The notes under the pieces: generated by a model
Seen by the model: only the letters and a program-made list of their open reading frames with translations
Database searches by the model: none
Told to the model about the DNA's origin: nothing
Program-made: the position numbers and the translations under genes
Assembly: GCF_019132875.1 (NCBI RefSeq)
Contig: NZ_JAHSPF010000001.1
Location: 310,001-374,000, forward strand
Reading direction: 5' to 3'
DNA: 64,000 nucleotides
From: Erwinia phyllosphaerae
Lineage (GTDB): Bacteria; Pseudomonadota; Gammaproteobacteria; Enterobacterales; Enterobacteriaceae
Shown here: positions 50,977 through 59,994 of the stretch, one piece after another
How the letters are laid out: each line of letters begins with the position of its first letter
Position numbering within the stretch: position 1 is the first letter of the stretch

Positions 50977-52464
50977 ATGGCAATAGCAACTGAAATAAAA
51001 GCCAACAATCGCTATATTATTTCCATCACGCTGGTGGCGACGCTGGGCGGATTATTATTCGGTTATGATACGGCGGTAATATCCGGTACCGTTTCTTCGC
51101 TGGAGAAAGTCTTTATCGCCCCAAGAGGACTAAGCGAATCGGCGGCGAACTCGCTGCTGGGTTTTTGTGTGGCCAGCGCGCTCATCGGCTGTATTATCGG
51201 CGGCATGCTGGGCGGCCCGTTAAGCGCGCGCCTGGGGCGAAAAAAGACGCTGCTGATTGCTGCCGTCCTGTTCTTTCTGTCGGCGTTAGGTTCGGCTTTT
51301 CCTGAGATTGGCCATCGTGCTATCAGCGCTGACGGCGGCGTGCCTTATTATCTTTCCGGCTACCTTAGCGAGTTTGTTATATTCCGTATTATCGGCGGCA
51401 TTGGCGTTGGCCTGGCTTCTATGATTTCCCCTATGTATATTGCGGAGATTACACCGGCAAATATTCGTGGCCGCATGGTTGCCTGTAATCAGTTTGCCAT
51501 TATTCTGGGCCAGCTTTTGGTTTACTGCGTTAATTACGGCATTGCGCTTTCAGGCAGTGCGAACTGGCTGGATACGATGGGCTGGCGCTTTATGTTTCTT
51601 TCCGGTGCCGTTCCGTCACTGCTTTTCTTTTTGCTGTTATTTGTCGTGCCGGAAAGCCCTCGCTGGCTGGCGGCCAAAGGCATGCAGGCGCAGGCTGCTG
51701 CCGTGCTGGAAAAACTATTGGGTAAAGTACAGGGCCAGAAAGAAGTGCATACCATTCTTCACTCGGTTAATGCCGGCACCACCAGCCGTTCGCCGCTTTT
51801 TTCTTTTGGGGTCGGCATTATTGTTATTGGCATTATGCTTTCCGTATTCCAGCAGTTTGTCGGCATTAATGTAGTGCTCTATTACGCGCCGGAAGTTTTT
51901 CGTTCTGTGGGTTCCAGTACCGATGTGGCGCTGCTGCAAACGATTATTGTGGGCGTCATTAATCTGATTTTCACCACCATTGCTATTATGACGGTAGACA
52001 ATTTTGGCCGTAAACCGCTGCAAATTATCGGCGCGCTGGGAATGGCTATAGGAATGTTTACGCTGGGCACCGCCTTCTACGGGAAAATGTCCGCCGTGGT
52101 GGCGCTGGGGGCAATGCTGTTTTATGTGGCTTCCTTTGCGATTTCCTGGGGGCCTGTCTGCTGGGTTCTGCTGGCAGAGATTTTTCCCAACCGCATCCGC
52201 AGCAAAGCGATGTCCGTCGCCGTCGCAGCACAGTGGCTGGCCAATTATCTGGTGTCGTGGACGTTTCCTATGATGGATAAAAACAGCACGCTTAATGCTC
52301 ATTTTAATAACGGCTTCGCCTACTGGCTGTATGGCGTAATGGCCGTGCTGGCAGCGCTATTTATGTGGAAATTTGTACCGGAAACCAAGGGGAAATCGCT
52401 GGAAGAGCTGGAATCCCAATGGCAAAAACCTGTGGTCGGCACGGGTGAAAAAGTCGCGGAATAA
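50977..52464 (+). CDS. xylE: D-xylose:proton symporter, XylE-like
   Basis: A 495-residue sugar porter of the major facilitator superfamily with 12 helices. It follows E. coli XylE very closely: ISITLVATLGGLLFGYDTAVISGTV, LSESAANSLLGFCVASALIGCIIGG, IIGGIGVGLASMISPMYIAE, SIFQQFVGINVVLYYAPEVF-type sequence, and PETKGK near the end. It carries xylose with a proton. It is transcribed away from xylAB across a shared control region, which supports the assignment. No XylFGH importer is next to it; the RbsB-type importer at 24.7-28.2 kb has no sign of being for xylose. Confidence 0.93.
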   Translation: MAIATEIKANNRYIISITLVATLGGLLFGYDTAVISGTVSSLEKVFIAPRGLSESAANSLLGFCVASALIGCIIGGMLGGPLSARLGRKKTLLIAAVLFFLSALGSAFPEIGHRAISADGGVPYYLSGYLSEFVIFRIIGGIGVGLASMISPMYIAEITPANIRGRMVACNQFAIILGQLLVYCVNYGIALSGSANWLDTMGWRFMFLSGAVPSLLFFLLLFVVPESPRWLAAKGMQAQAAAVLEKLLGKVQGQKEVHTILHSVNAGTTSRSPLFSFGVGIIVIGIMLSVFQQFVGINVVLYYAPEVFRSVGSSTDVALLQTIIVGVINLIFTTIAIMTVDNFGRKPLQIIGALGMAIGMFTLGTAFYGKMSAVVALGAMLFYVASFAISWGPVCWVLLAEIFPNRIRSKAMSVAVAAQWLANYLVSWTFPMMDKNSTLNAHFNNGFAYWLYGVMAVLAALFMWKFVPETKGKSLEELESQWQKPVVGTGEKVAE

Positions 52465-52502
52465 AACGCCGCCTTCTCCAAAGTGATAACGCGATTCCCT
52501 TC

Positions 52503-52532
52503 GCCCCAATACTGAGCTGTTGGGGCTTTTTA
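52503..52532 (+). terminator. Terminator after xylE
   Basis: A 7-bp stem GCCCCAA/TTGGGGC with a 10-base loop followed by five T residues, about 40 bases after xylE. Confidence 0.8.
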
Positions 52533-52629
52533 TTGCCTCCCGCTATCGGATGCGAACGATGAATAAGGATGCGCTATGCTCCCATCCAGCTATGATAAGT
52601 TCTTAAAGTCTCTTTAAAGGAGTGAAGCG

Positions 52630-53871
52630 ATGGGTCCCGGCAACGCAAAAAAACCTGCACATCTCGTCGTGATTGGCGGCGGAACGGCTGGCGTTGGCCT
52701 GATAGCCAGCTTAAAAAAGCGCGTTAAGAACCTTAATATCACCCTCATTGAACCGAATGAAAATCATTTTTATCAGCCTGCGTGGACATTAGTAGGCGCA
52801 GGGCTTTATCACAATAGTCGTACCGCCCGCCCTCTCGCTAAAGTTATTCCTGCCGAAACACGGTGGATTCAGGAATATGTTGCCAGCGTTTCTCCCGAGC
52901 AACATGCCGTGACGACGCAGTCAGGAAGAGTAATAGACTATGACTATTTGGTTATCGCCAGCGGGATAGTGCTGCGCTGGGATCGTATTGCAGGACTGGA
53001 GGAAACGCTGGGCCGCAATGGCGTGACCTCGAATTACCAGCCCGGCCTGGCCGCCTACACCTGGGAATTAGTCAAAGAGTTAAAAAGCGGCAATGCCATT
53101 TTTTCCCAGCCTAAACCCCCTTTCAAATGTGCCGGCGCGCCGCAAAAAGCTCTTTATCTGTCATGCGAACACTGGCAGAAAACAGGTCGCTTAAATGATA
53201 TCAACGTTTCGTTTAACCTGGCGGGAGAAGCAATTTTTAGCGTCCCTTATTTTATTCCCGTCTTAAAATCTTACCTTGATAGCTATACGGCAACGGTCAC
53301 CTGTTCTTCCTCCCTGGTTAAAGTTGATGGAGAAAAGCGCCTCGCCACGTTCCATATTACTGAGCCGGGACAGCCCGATCGCCACGTCGAGCAACGCTTT
53401 GATATGCTGCACGTTGTACCGCCTCAGACCGCGCCAGATTTTATAGCAAAAAGCGGTCTGGCTAATGTGGATGGCTGGTGCGACGTACACAGCACGACGT
53501 TGCAGCATCAAAAATATCCTGACATCTTTTCCTTAGGGGACTGCTGCTCAGCCCCGGCCTCAAAAACGGCGGCGGCGGCCAGGAAACAGATTGTGGTAGT
53601 GGCGGAAAACCTGCGTAACGTTATGCAGGGAAAAGAACCGGCTAGCCATTACGACGGCTACGGCTCCTGTCCTCTTACCGTTAAACGAGGCAAAGTCGTG
53701 CTGGCAGAATATGGTTATAATAACAGGCTGCTGCCGACTTTTCCGTTAGAACCCAGCCATCCCAGCCGTCTGGCATGGTTTTTAACGACGCGGTTTCTTC
53801 CCGTTTTTTACTGGCGTGGGCTGCTTAAAGGAGTCGAATGGTTTGCCCGCAGTAAGCAGCCGGACAGATAA
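52630..53871 (+). CDS. SQR-like FAD-dependent oxidoreductase
   Basis: A 413-residue flavoprotein with LVVIGGGTAGVGLIASLKKR near residue 12, then a second dinucleotide region with YDYLVIASGI. Cysteines are in PPFKCAGAPQKALYLSCEHW and in SLGDCCSAPASKTAAAARKQ, spaced as the redox-active pair of sulfide:quinone oxidoreductases; the C-terminal half carries a hydrophobic membrane-associating segment (RLAWFLTTRFLPVFYWRGLL). It could oxidise sulfide or a persulfide and pass electrons to quinone. Alone, with no sulfide-related neighbours. Family is good; reaction is inferred. Confidence 0.8.
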   Translation: MGPGNAKKPAHLVVIGGGTAGVGLIASLKKRVKNLNITLIEPNENHFYQPAWTLVGAGLYHNSRTARPLAKVIPAETRWIQEYVASVSPEQHAVTTQSGRVIDYDYLVIASGIVLRWDRIAGLEETLGRNGVTSNYQPGLAAYTWELVKELKSGNAIFSQPKPPFKCAGAPQKALYLSCEHWQKTGRLNDINVSFNLAGEAIFSVPYFIPVLKSYLDSYTATVTCSSSLVKVDGEKRLATFHITEPGQPDRHVEQRFDMLHVVPPQTAPDFIAKSGLANVDGWCDVHSTTLQHQKYPDIFSLGDCCSAPASKTAAAARKQIVVVAENLRNVMQGKEPASHYDGYGSCPLTVKRGKVVLAEYGYNNRLLPTFPLEPSHPSRLAWFLTTRFLPVFYWRGLLKGVEWFARSKQPDR

Positions 53872-53888
53872 ATTTTTCCAGCACGCCG

Positions 53889-54788
53889 TTAAAGACGGTT
53901 CACCGCATCAATAAATTTAAGCACCGCGTTGCTTACCGCCTGCGGCTGCTCTTCAGGCTGAAAGTGGCCGCAGTTTGCAATCACCTCTCCCCTGATATCG
54001 ACAGCATAAGGTTTTACCGCCGCAGCGATATCAGGGATCGATCCCTGGTCCGCACTTAATCCTAATACCGGCATTGCCAGCTTGTTTGTCGCCAGCAGCG
54101 CTTTATTTTGCTGCGCAGACTTTGCCGCCGCGCGATAAAAGCTCAGGCCAGCCCGTACTCCGCCAGGCGCGGTGAAAGCGCGGAGATAAATTTCTATGGT
54201 TTCATCGGAATAGCAGTAGGGACTGGCGCTTTTTTCCCGCAGAAACCAGGTCAGATATTCCCGCTCGCGGCCCTGCAACATGATTTCCGGCAGATCCGGC
54301 AGCGCATGGAAGGAAAAGTGCCACGTCTTCCAGGATTTATCGGGCGAGGACGGGAGAAACTCCGGCATGGTGACGCCAGGTATGCCCGCGTCCATTAACA
54401 CCAGCGAGCTGATTTCATCGCCGAACAGCAAAGCGTACGGTAGCGCGACCCAGGCACCGACATCGTGGGCGACAAGGTGATAGCGCGTTACGCCCGCTGC
54501 CGCGAGCGCTGCATGCAGACGTTCCGCCACCGTTTGCGTATCGTATCCGTCTAAGGGCTTGTCGCTGTCGCCCTGGCCAGGCAGATCGATGGCGATAACG
54601 CGAAACCGCTCGCCAAGCGCGGGCATGACGTGCCGCCAGGCATACCAGGTTTCAGGAAAACCGGCGAAAAGCACAATCGTTTCCGGTACGTTTGCTCCCC
54701 CAATAACGTAGTGAAATCTCAGGCCATCGGCGCGAACAAACCGGTGCTCGAATCCTGCTGGCGCAGGCGGCAGATCAAATTTTTCCAC
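53889..54788 (-). CDS. Alpha/beta hydrolase (epoxide hydrolase / haloacetate dehalogenase group)
   Basis: About 299 residues. The FAGFPETWYAWRHVMP block forms the oxyanion hole, the nucleophile Asp is in HLVAHDVGAWVALPYA, and the catalytic His is in NCGHFQPEEQP. An Asp nucleophile points to epoxide hydrolases or haloalkane/haloacetate dehalogenases rather than esterases. I start at the GTG at 54788, which has AAGGA eight bases upstream and lies 25 bases after the TetR stop; the longer frame to 54869 would overlap the TetR gene by 56 bases and has no such site. Likely one transcript with, and controlled by, the TetR gene. Confidence 0.78.
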   Translation of the reverse strand: MEKFDLPPAPAGFEHRFVRADGLRFHYVIGGANVPETIVLFAGFPETWYAWRHVMPALGERFRVIAIDLPGQGDSDKPLDGYDTQTVAERLHAALAAAGVTRYHLVAHDVGAWVALPYALLFGDEISSLVLMDAGIPGVTMPEFLPSSPDKSWKTWHFSFHALPDLPEIMLQGREREYLTWFLREKSASPYCYSDETIEIYLRAFTAPGGVRAGLSFYRAAAKSAQQNKALLATNKLAMPVLGLSADQGSIPDIAAAVKPYAVDIRGEVIANCGHFQPEEQPQAVSNAVLKFIDAVNRL

Positions 54789-54813
54789 AGGCTGTTTCCT
54801 TAATGTGTTGTCG

Positions 54814-55428
54814 TTATTGGTCCAGAATCCTGAGCGCTGCCGCGACGTAAACATCGGCGTCACTGGCATTAATAAAGGATTCCGCTTTGCCCAACACCCG
54901 CATGCCGTAAAGCAGCGCGATCAGAATGTCCGCAACGATGGCAGGCGGAGTGGTACAGGTAATAGATCCGTCATGCTGGCCCAGCGCCACCAGGTCGCTG
55001 AGTAATTGCCGACGGCTGGCGATTTGCTGACGCAGAATGTCGCCAGTGAAAGAAAAATTGGGGATCTCCGTAATGCCGGTCACCATCATGCAGCCCAGCG
55101 CCCCATCCTTACCCTGGCTCAGGCGAACATACAGATGCAGAAGCCCGGCAATACGCGCTCGCGCATTGTTATCCTTGGTCGGAGAGTGGCAAATCTGCGT
55201 TTCGCGCAGCGCGATATAGCGCTGGAGCGCTTTGGCAAAGAAATTTTCTTTGCTTTGCCAGGCCTTATAGATGCTGCCGACCTTAAGGCCGGTGACGCGC
55301 GCTAGATCGTTGATGCCGACAGCCGAATAACCGGCAGTACTGAATAATTCAATCGCGCGATCCAGCACCTGCTCTTCGTTGAAGCGCCTTGGACGACCGC
55401 GAGGTGAAACCTGAACAGACTCTGTCAT
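54814..55428 (-). CDS. TetR-family regulator
   Basis: A 204-residue repressor. The helix-turn-helix is ILD-type: FNEEQVLDRAIELFSTAGYSAVGINDLARVTGLKVGSIYKAWQSKENFF (about 17-65), followed by a variable ligand domain with DGALGCMMVTGI, a pattern of the AcrR/YcdC-like group with C-terminal TetR_C. It probably controls itself and the hydrolase directly downstream. Ligand unknown. Confidence 0.87.
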   Translation of the reverse strand: MTESVQVSPRGRPRRFNEEQVLDRAIELFSTAGYSAVGINDLARVTGLKVGSIYKAWQSKENFFAKALQRYIALRETQICHSPTKDNNARARIAGLLHLYVRLSQGKDGALGCMMVTGITEIPNFSFTGDILRQQIASRRQLLSDLVALGQHDGSITCTTPPAIVADILIALLYGMRVLGKAESFINASDADVYVAAALRILDQ

Positions 55429-55666
55429 GGCGTTACCCGTCTAATTGTTGAGTGATCGCTTCCTAAATAAATAACGTAACCCCGGCGACAAGGCAAGACA
55501 ATTCCGCCTGGCGGAGTACCGGTAAGGGGGGAGTCAGGCCGTTTTGGCATTCTGTAGCTGTGCGATAAGATGGCGAAACGCAACGCCGCAAAAAATGCAG
55601 TACGGCGTCTGGTGTGTTGTCTTATCCTTTCACTCTTTTTACCGCTTATTTGACAGCCGGATAACG

Positions 55667-56620
55667 ATGAAACTGACTATCGATAACGACCTGACCGTAC
55701 GCAAGCTGCTGATTTTCAGCTGCTATATGGAAACAGGAAACCTGGCCAGAGCGGCGGAAACGCTGGGTATCAGCACCGTCAGCGTGCACCGCGCGCTGCA
55801 TACGCTGGAAGACAGTCTGCGTTGCCCGCTGTTTGAGCACAAAGGCCGCAATCTGGTGCCGCTGCCCGCCGCCGTAACGCTGCTGGAGTACAGCCGCGAG
55901 GCATTGGCTACGCTGAGCCAGGGCATTGATGAAGCCCTGCGTACGGCGGGTCTTGGGCTGGGCAATCTGCGTATCGGCACGCTGTACTCCCTGTCGCTGG
56001 AAACCGTGCCGCGGCTGATCATGAAGATGAAGCTACGCCGTCCGGAGCTGGAGCTGAACCTCACGATGGGTTCTAACGAGCTGTTGTTGAACGCGCTGAA
56101 AAACAGCCAGCTGGATGCGATTATTATTTCGGTTAGCGAAGCGGAGATCGATGACAAAGTATTTGAGCAGGTAGCGCTGTTTCAGGATGATATTTTTTTG
56201 GCGGTGCCGCATGGCGACGGCGCGAGCGGTGAAGAAAACGTGGATTTGCGCAACTACAGCAATCAGCCTTTTGTGTCGCTGGCGGAAGGGTTTGCCACCT
56301 TTGCCGGTTTTCAGGAAGCCTGCCACGTTGCGGGGTTTGAGCCCAATATCGTTACGCGCGTCAACGATATCTTTTCAATGCTGAGCCTGGTGCAGGCGGG
56401 GATGGGTTATTCGCTGGTGCCGGGCAGAATGCGTAAGCAGTATGAGAACGACCTCTTTTTTCTGCAGCTGGCCGAGCCGTACCAGATGCGTCAGCAGATT
56501 GCTATCGTCTTTCCGCGCAACCGCGAATTCGATCCTAACCTGCTGGCGCTGGTGGCCGAAGGACGTATGTTTGCGCTAAGCCTACAGGAAAAAGCTCAGC
56601 GCGCGCTGGCAAGCCGCTGA
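55667..56620 (+). CDS. mdcR: LysR regulator MdcR of malonate utilisation
   Basis: About 317 residues. HTH: LTVRKLLIFSCYMETGNLARAAETLGISTVSVHRALHTLEDSLRCPLFEHKGRNLVPLPAA, which is typical of MdcR. The effector half includes SLSLETVPRLIMKMKLRRPELEL. The true start is the ATG at 55667; the 41-residue extension from 55544 has no support. It converges on mdcH with a 25-base overlap at the 3' ends. In Klebsiella MdcR activates the mdc operon with malonate. Confidence 0.88.
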   Translation: MKLTIDNDLTVRKLLIFSCYMETGNLARAAETLGISTVSVHRALHTLEDSLRCPLFEHKGRNLVPLPAAVTLLEYSREALATLSQGIDEALRTAGLGLGNLRIGTLYSLSLETVPRLIMKMKLRRPELELNLTMGSNELLLNALKNSQLDAIIISVSEAEIDDKVFEQVALFQDDIFLAVPHGDGASGEENVDLRNYSNQPFVSLAEGFATFAGFQEACHVAGFEPNIVTRVNDIFSMLSLVQAGMGYSLVPGRMRKQYENDLFFLQLAEPYQMRQQIAIVFPRNREFDPNLLALVAEGRMFALSLQEKAQRALASR

Positions 56621-57501
56621 AACAGCCGCTGCGCCAGTTCGACGCCGCTGCGCTCCAGCGCAATACATTCACCCTGGCTCTGCACGCTTCGCGTCAGGCC
56701 GGTCAACACTTCACCGGGCGGCATTTCTATTACCAGCCGCACTTCGCGCTCTTTTGCCGCCTCCATCGACTCGTGCCAGCGCACGCTGCGGGCCATATTC
56801 ATGGCTAAATCCTCTGCAATACGCTCAGGCTGCCAGATAACGCGCGCGCTGCTGGCGCTCAAATACGCAATCTGCGGCCGCTGAAGCGTTATGTTTTCAA
56901 AGGCTGTTTTCAACTGCTGTGCCGGTTGCGCCAATAATGCACAGTGTGACGGCACGCTGATCGCCAGCCGCCGCGCGCGCTGTGCGCCATGCCGCAGCGC
57001 CTGGCGAGCCACCTCCTCCATCGCCGCATCGCTACCGGCGATCACAACCTGAGTTTCGGCGTTGATGTTGGCAATAAAGCTGTTCTTTTCATCCACCAGC
57101 GCTTCGACCTGCGCCAGCGTCAGGCCGCTAATCGCCGTTAAGCCGTAGCCGTGCGGATACGCCTGCTCCATCAGGTCGCCGCGTAGCGCCACCAGCCGCA
57201 GCGCATCGGCAAAATCCAGCGCGCCAGAGGTGACCGCCGCCGCAAAGGCGCCTATCGACAGGCCGCAGACCATATCGGGTTGAACGCCGTCAGCCAGCAA
57301 ACGGCGCGCCGCCGAGACGCCGCTAATCAGCAGCGCCAGCTGTACCGCGCGGGTATGCTCGAGCGCTTCGGTGGAATCAAGCTGGCTAATCTCATCGCCC
57401 AGCACTTCGCGGGCGGTCTGCCAGGTTGCATCCTTAGCCAGCGCCTGCAGCATGCCGGGCCGCTGCGTGCCCTGACCGGGAAAGGTAAGCATCGTTTTCA
57501 T
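56596..57501 (-). CDS. mdcH: Malonyl-CoA:ACP transacylase of malonate decarboxylase
   Basis: A 301-residue FabD-like acyltransferase: FPGQGTQRPGM at the start, catalytic Ser in CGLSIGAFAAAV, SVPSHCALLAQPAQQL with the catalytic His, and the C-terminal VIEMPPGEVLTGL (His replaced by the P-x-G form typical of MdcH). It loads a malonyl or acetyl group onto the MdcC carrier to prime the enzyme. Last gene of mdcABCDEFGH, overlapping mdcG by four bases. Confidence 0.9.
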   Translation of the reverse strand: MKTMLTFPGQGTQRPGMLQALAKDATWQTAREVLGDEISQLDSTEALEHTRAVQLALLISGVSAARRLLADGVQPDMVCGLSIGAFAAAVTSGALDFADALRLVALRGDLMEQAYPHGYGLTAISGLTLAQVEALVDEKNSFIANINAETQVVIAGSDAAMEEVARQALRHGAQRARRLAISVPSHCALLAQPAQQLKTAFENITLQRPQIAYLSASSARVIWQPERIAEDLAMNMARSVRWHESMEAAKEREVRLVIEMPPGEVLTGLTRSVQSQGECIALERSGVELAQRLFQRLASAR

Positions 57502-58106
57502 CTGTTCTCCTCTGCCCAGGGAAAAGCGGTAAGGCGTGGGCCACGTGCGGTTTTAAGCAGCACGCTTTTGCCGCGAAGCCACTCGTTAAGCGCAAAGCCG
57601 CCAGACGGCGTTTCAATCTGCGTATCCGCGCGGCACGGTAAAGCGTTCAGCTGCTGCTGCCACAGTATGAAATCATCCGGCACCAGCGGTTGAGGTGCGC
57701 GGATCAGCAGATCGAGATCGCTTTGGGCATGCAGTACCGGCAGCGAGGTCGCCAGCGCGAAACCGGTGCTGCCGGTCACGCCCCAGCGCCATGGCCAGCG
57801 CTGCTGCGTCAGGGTATTCAGTGCCTGCACGGTGGCGTGCGCCTGAAAATCCTGCGGCAACGCTGTATCAAGCAGTTCCTCTGGTGTTGTCACACGCTCA
57901 ATATCCTGCGCCAGTACCCAGCCCGCCGCGCGCTGATGCCGCGCCCTGCCGCGCACGCCAATCGGGATTTTGCCGTTATCTGTCACATCCCTCCGCACCA
58001 CCACGGGCTGCCGACTGTCCCACTGCTGCGCCACCCAGCTCTCCTGGATATTAATGAGCGTTGCGCCAGCGCGTAGCCAGAGTAAATCGTGCGGATGAAG
58101 GGTCAT
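57498..58106 (-). CDS. mdcG: Phosphoribosyl-dephospho-CoA transferase
   Basis: A 202-residue protein. HDLLWLRAGA at the start and the nucleotidyltransferase-like motif GSTGFALATSLPVLHAQSDLDLLIRAP (Gly-Ser then D-L-D) define the MdcG family. It attaches the 2'-(5''-triphosphoribosyl)-3'-dephospho-CoA cofactor to Ser of MdcC. It overlaps mdcH by four bases; mdcF begins right before it. Confidence 0.9.
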   Translation of the reverse strand: MTLHPHDLLWLRAGATLINIQESWVAQQWDSRQPVVVRRDVTDNGKIPIGVRGRARHQRAAGWVLAQDIERVTTPEELLDTALPQDFQAHATVQALNTLTQQRWPWRWGVTGSTGFALATSLPVLHAQSDLDLLIRAPQPLVPDDFILWQQQLNALPCRADTQIETPSGGFALNEWLRGKSVLLKTARGPRLTAFPWAEENR

Positions 58107-59066
58107 TTACATTCCTGCGGTTAACGAGATAAACAGCGGCAGCGATAAAATGGATAACAGCGAGCTTAGCAGCAATACCGCTTCCGCATCCGGCGACTGC
58201 ACGCCAAAGCGGTTGCCGAACACCACGCCAAAGAAACCTGCCGACAGCGCAATCATCAGAATAGCGGTAATCGCCACCGTACCGTGCAGGCCAAACAGCA
58301 GCACAAGCCCCCAGGCCAGCGCGGGCTGAATCAACAGCTTGGTCACGGTAGAGCTGAGCACCATGCTGTTAATTTTAAGCTGGCGCGCAGAGAGGATAAC
58401 GCCTGTAAGGAACAGCGCCGCCGCAGTTGCCGCCAGGCCAAGCGGCTTAATGGCGGTCAGTACCAGATCCGGCATTTTAATGCCGATAGCCGACAGCACG
58501 ACGCCCAGCAGCGGGCCCCAGACAATCGGTTTTTTAACCGAGCGCCACATCAGCACCGGCAGCATTGCCAGCGTAGAGCGCTGCGTTTCTCCGGCGGCGC
58601 GCGCTTTTTCGCGTTCCAGAATCAGCAGGCAAAACGGCGTCATCAGCACTGAACCGCAGGCGATAGAGACCGCGACGGAGAGCGAGGTCGCCGAGCCTTC
58701 GCCCACCACGCTGCCAAGAATAGGCAAACCGAGCGCGGCGTAGTTAGGCAGCGCCACCGTCAAGGTCAGCACTGCCGCATCCTGCGGTGATTTTTTAAAG
58801 ATGCCGGTAGCCACAAAATAGAGCACCGCATAGGCGATCCACATCGCCAACGTCAGTACCGCTATCAGCGGCGTCTGCGCCACTATGCCGCTCCACGGCG
58901 TCTGCACCGTCGCGCTGAACAGCGCGGCGGGCAAGGCAAAATCCATCACAAAGATATTGAGTAGAGAGACGTTCTTGTTATCAACCATTTTTGCTTTGCC
59001 AGCCCAGAACCCCAGCAGCATGATAATAAAAATCGGGGCAAGCGCGTGCAGAATCACGTAAGTCAT
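58107..59066 (-). CDS. mdcF: Malonate carrier MdcF (AEC family)
   Basis: A 319-residue membrane protein of the auxin-efflux-carrier family with about ten helices. Conserved blocks include HALAPIFIIMLLGFWAGKAKMVDNKNVSLLNIFVMDFALPAALF and LTVALPNYAALGLPILGSV. It should take up malonate. It is separated from mdcE by 130 bases holding a hairpin, and is 0 bases before mdcG. Confidence 0.9.
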   Translation of the reverse strand: MTYVILHALAPIFIIMLLGFWAGKAKMVDNKNVSLLNIFVMDFALPAALFSATVQTPWSGIVAQTPLIAVLTLAMWIAYAVLYFVATGIFKKSPQDAAVLTLTVALPNYAALGLPILGSVVGEGSATSLSVAVSIACGSVLMTPFCLLILEREKARAAGETQRSTLAMLPVLMWRSVKKPIVWGPLLGVVLSAIGIKMPDLVLTAIKPLGLAATAAALFLTGVILSARQLKINSMVLSSTVTKLLIQPALAWGLVLLFGLHGTVAITAILMIALSAGFFGVVFGNRFGVQSPDAEAVLLLSSLLSILSLPLFISLTAGM

Positions 59067-59136
59067 AAATCACCTGTTTGTTATTAAAAGAGTGAAAGCA
59101 GACGCGATGTATCGAATTTTTTCAGTTGCCGCAGAG

Positions 59137-59159
59137 GCCGGACGCCGCGAGCGTCCGGC
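59137..59159 (-). repeat. REP-like hairpin between mdcE and mdcF
   Basis: A perfect 9-bp inverted repeat GCCGGACGC/GCGTCCGGC with a CGCGA loop, resembling REP-type elements. It is the only large gap inside the mdc operon and lacks a T run. It may reduce read-through or stabilise the upstream mRNA. Confidence 0.6.
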
Positions 59160-59196
59160 ATACTGACAGCCGGCAGGTTGAATTATTTTTTAAGGG

Positions 59197-59994
59197 TTAC
59201 CAGCTGGCGCGAAGACGTTCACGCACCAGCGTCGAGCCGTGGCGTTCGGGCGCGGTTTGCGCACTCCGGCCCGGTTTTTGACGAGCATCGCGGACAGCGT
59301 TGGCTAAGGTTGTCTGAACCCGCTGCACGTCTTCATCGGCTGGCGCATCGGGATTAGCGATATCCAGTAGCGACGACAGCAGGCCGAAGGTCGCGTAATT
59401 GCCAATGTCATAGGCCATCGGCGGCACGCTGGCGGCCAGCTTTTCCAGCGCTTCAACGGTGCGCAATGTAATGCGCGCCGCCGAGGCTTTCCCCATGGCG
59501 TGCACCTGTACGGCCGGATCGTTAAAGGCAATCAGTCGGTTGGCCTGATAACCATGCGCCAGAAACGCGCCGGACATCGCTTTGCCGACGATCAGGCCAA
59601 TCACCGGATGCCCGGCCAGACGCGCCTGGGCATAGGCGCCCGCCGCGCCCGCCAGCGCCTGGTGGATGCCGAATCCCTCTTCACGACGGCCATATGCCTG
59701 GCTTGGCACGTCGATAACCGCGACAATCGGGCGCTTAACCGGGCGGTCGGCATCTTCAGCAATGGTTTCCTGCACCACTTTTGCCAGCGTCCAGCCTTCC
59801 AGCAGGCCAACTTCACCTTGCGCCGCTCGCGGATAGCGATTGTGTGCATCAGGCACCACGGCGATAAAGCGGGCGATTTCGCCATTCAGCTCGCTGTCGG
59901 CTACCTGTACCGAAGGGCAAAGGCCATCATGACGTGCGGCACCGGCGGTTAATCTGGTAAGCCACAGATCGCCGCGGCTGTTGGATGCGCTCAT
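59197..59994 (-). CDS. mdcE: Malonate decarboxylase gamma subunit
   Basis: A 265-residue carboxyltransferase-like subunit of the ClpP/crotonase type, similar to the alpha half of acetyl-CoA carboxylase transferases: RYPRAAQGEVGLLEGWTLA, VIDVPSQAYGRREEGFGIHQALAGAAGAYA, IGLIVGKAMSGAFLAHGYQANRLIAF. With MdcD it decarboxylates malonyl-S-ACP to acetyl-S-ACP. It overlaps mdcD by four bases. Confidence 0.92.
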   Translation of the reverse strand: MSASNSRGDLWLTRLTAGAARHDGLCPSVQVADSELNGEIARFIAVVPDAHNRYPRAAQGEVGLLEGWTLAKVVQETIAEDADRPVKRPIVAVIDVPSQAYGRREEGFGIHQALAGAAGAYAQARLAGHPVIGLIVGKAMSGAFLAHGYQANRLIAFNDPAVQVHAMGKASAARITLRTVEALEKLAASVPPMAYDIGNYATFGLLSSLLDIANPDAPADEDVQRVQTTLANAVRDARQKPGRSAQTAPERHGSTLVRERLRASW

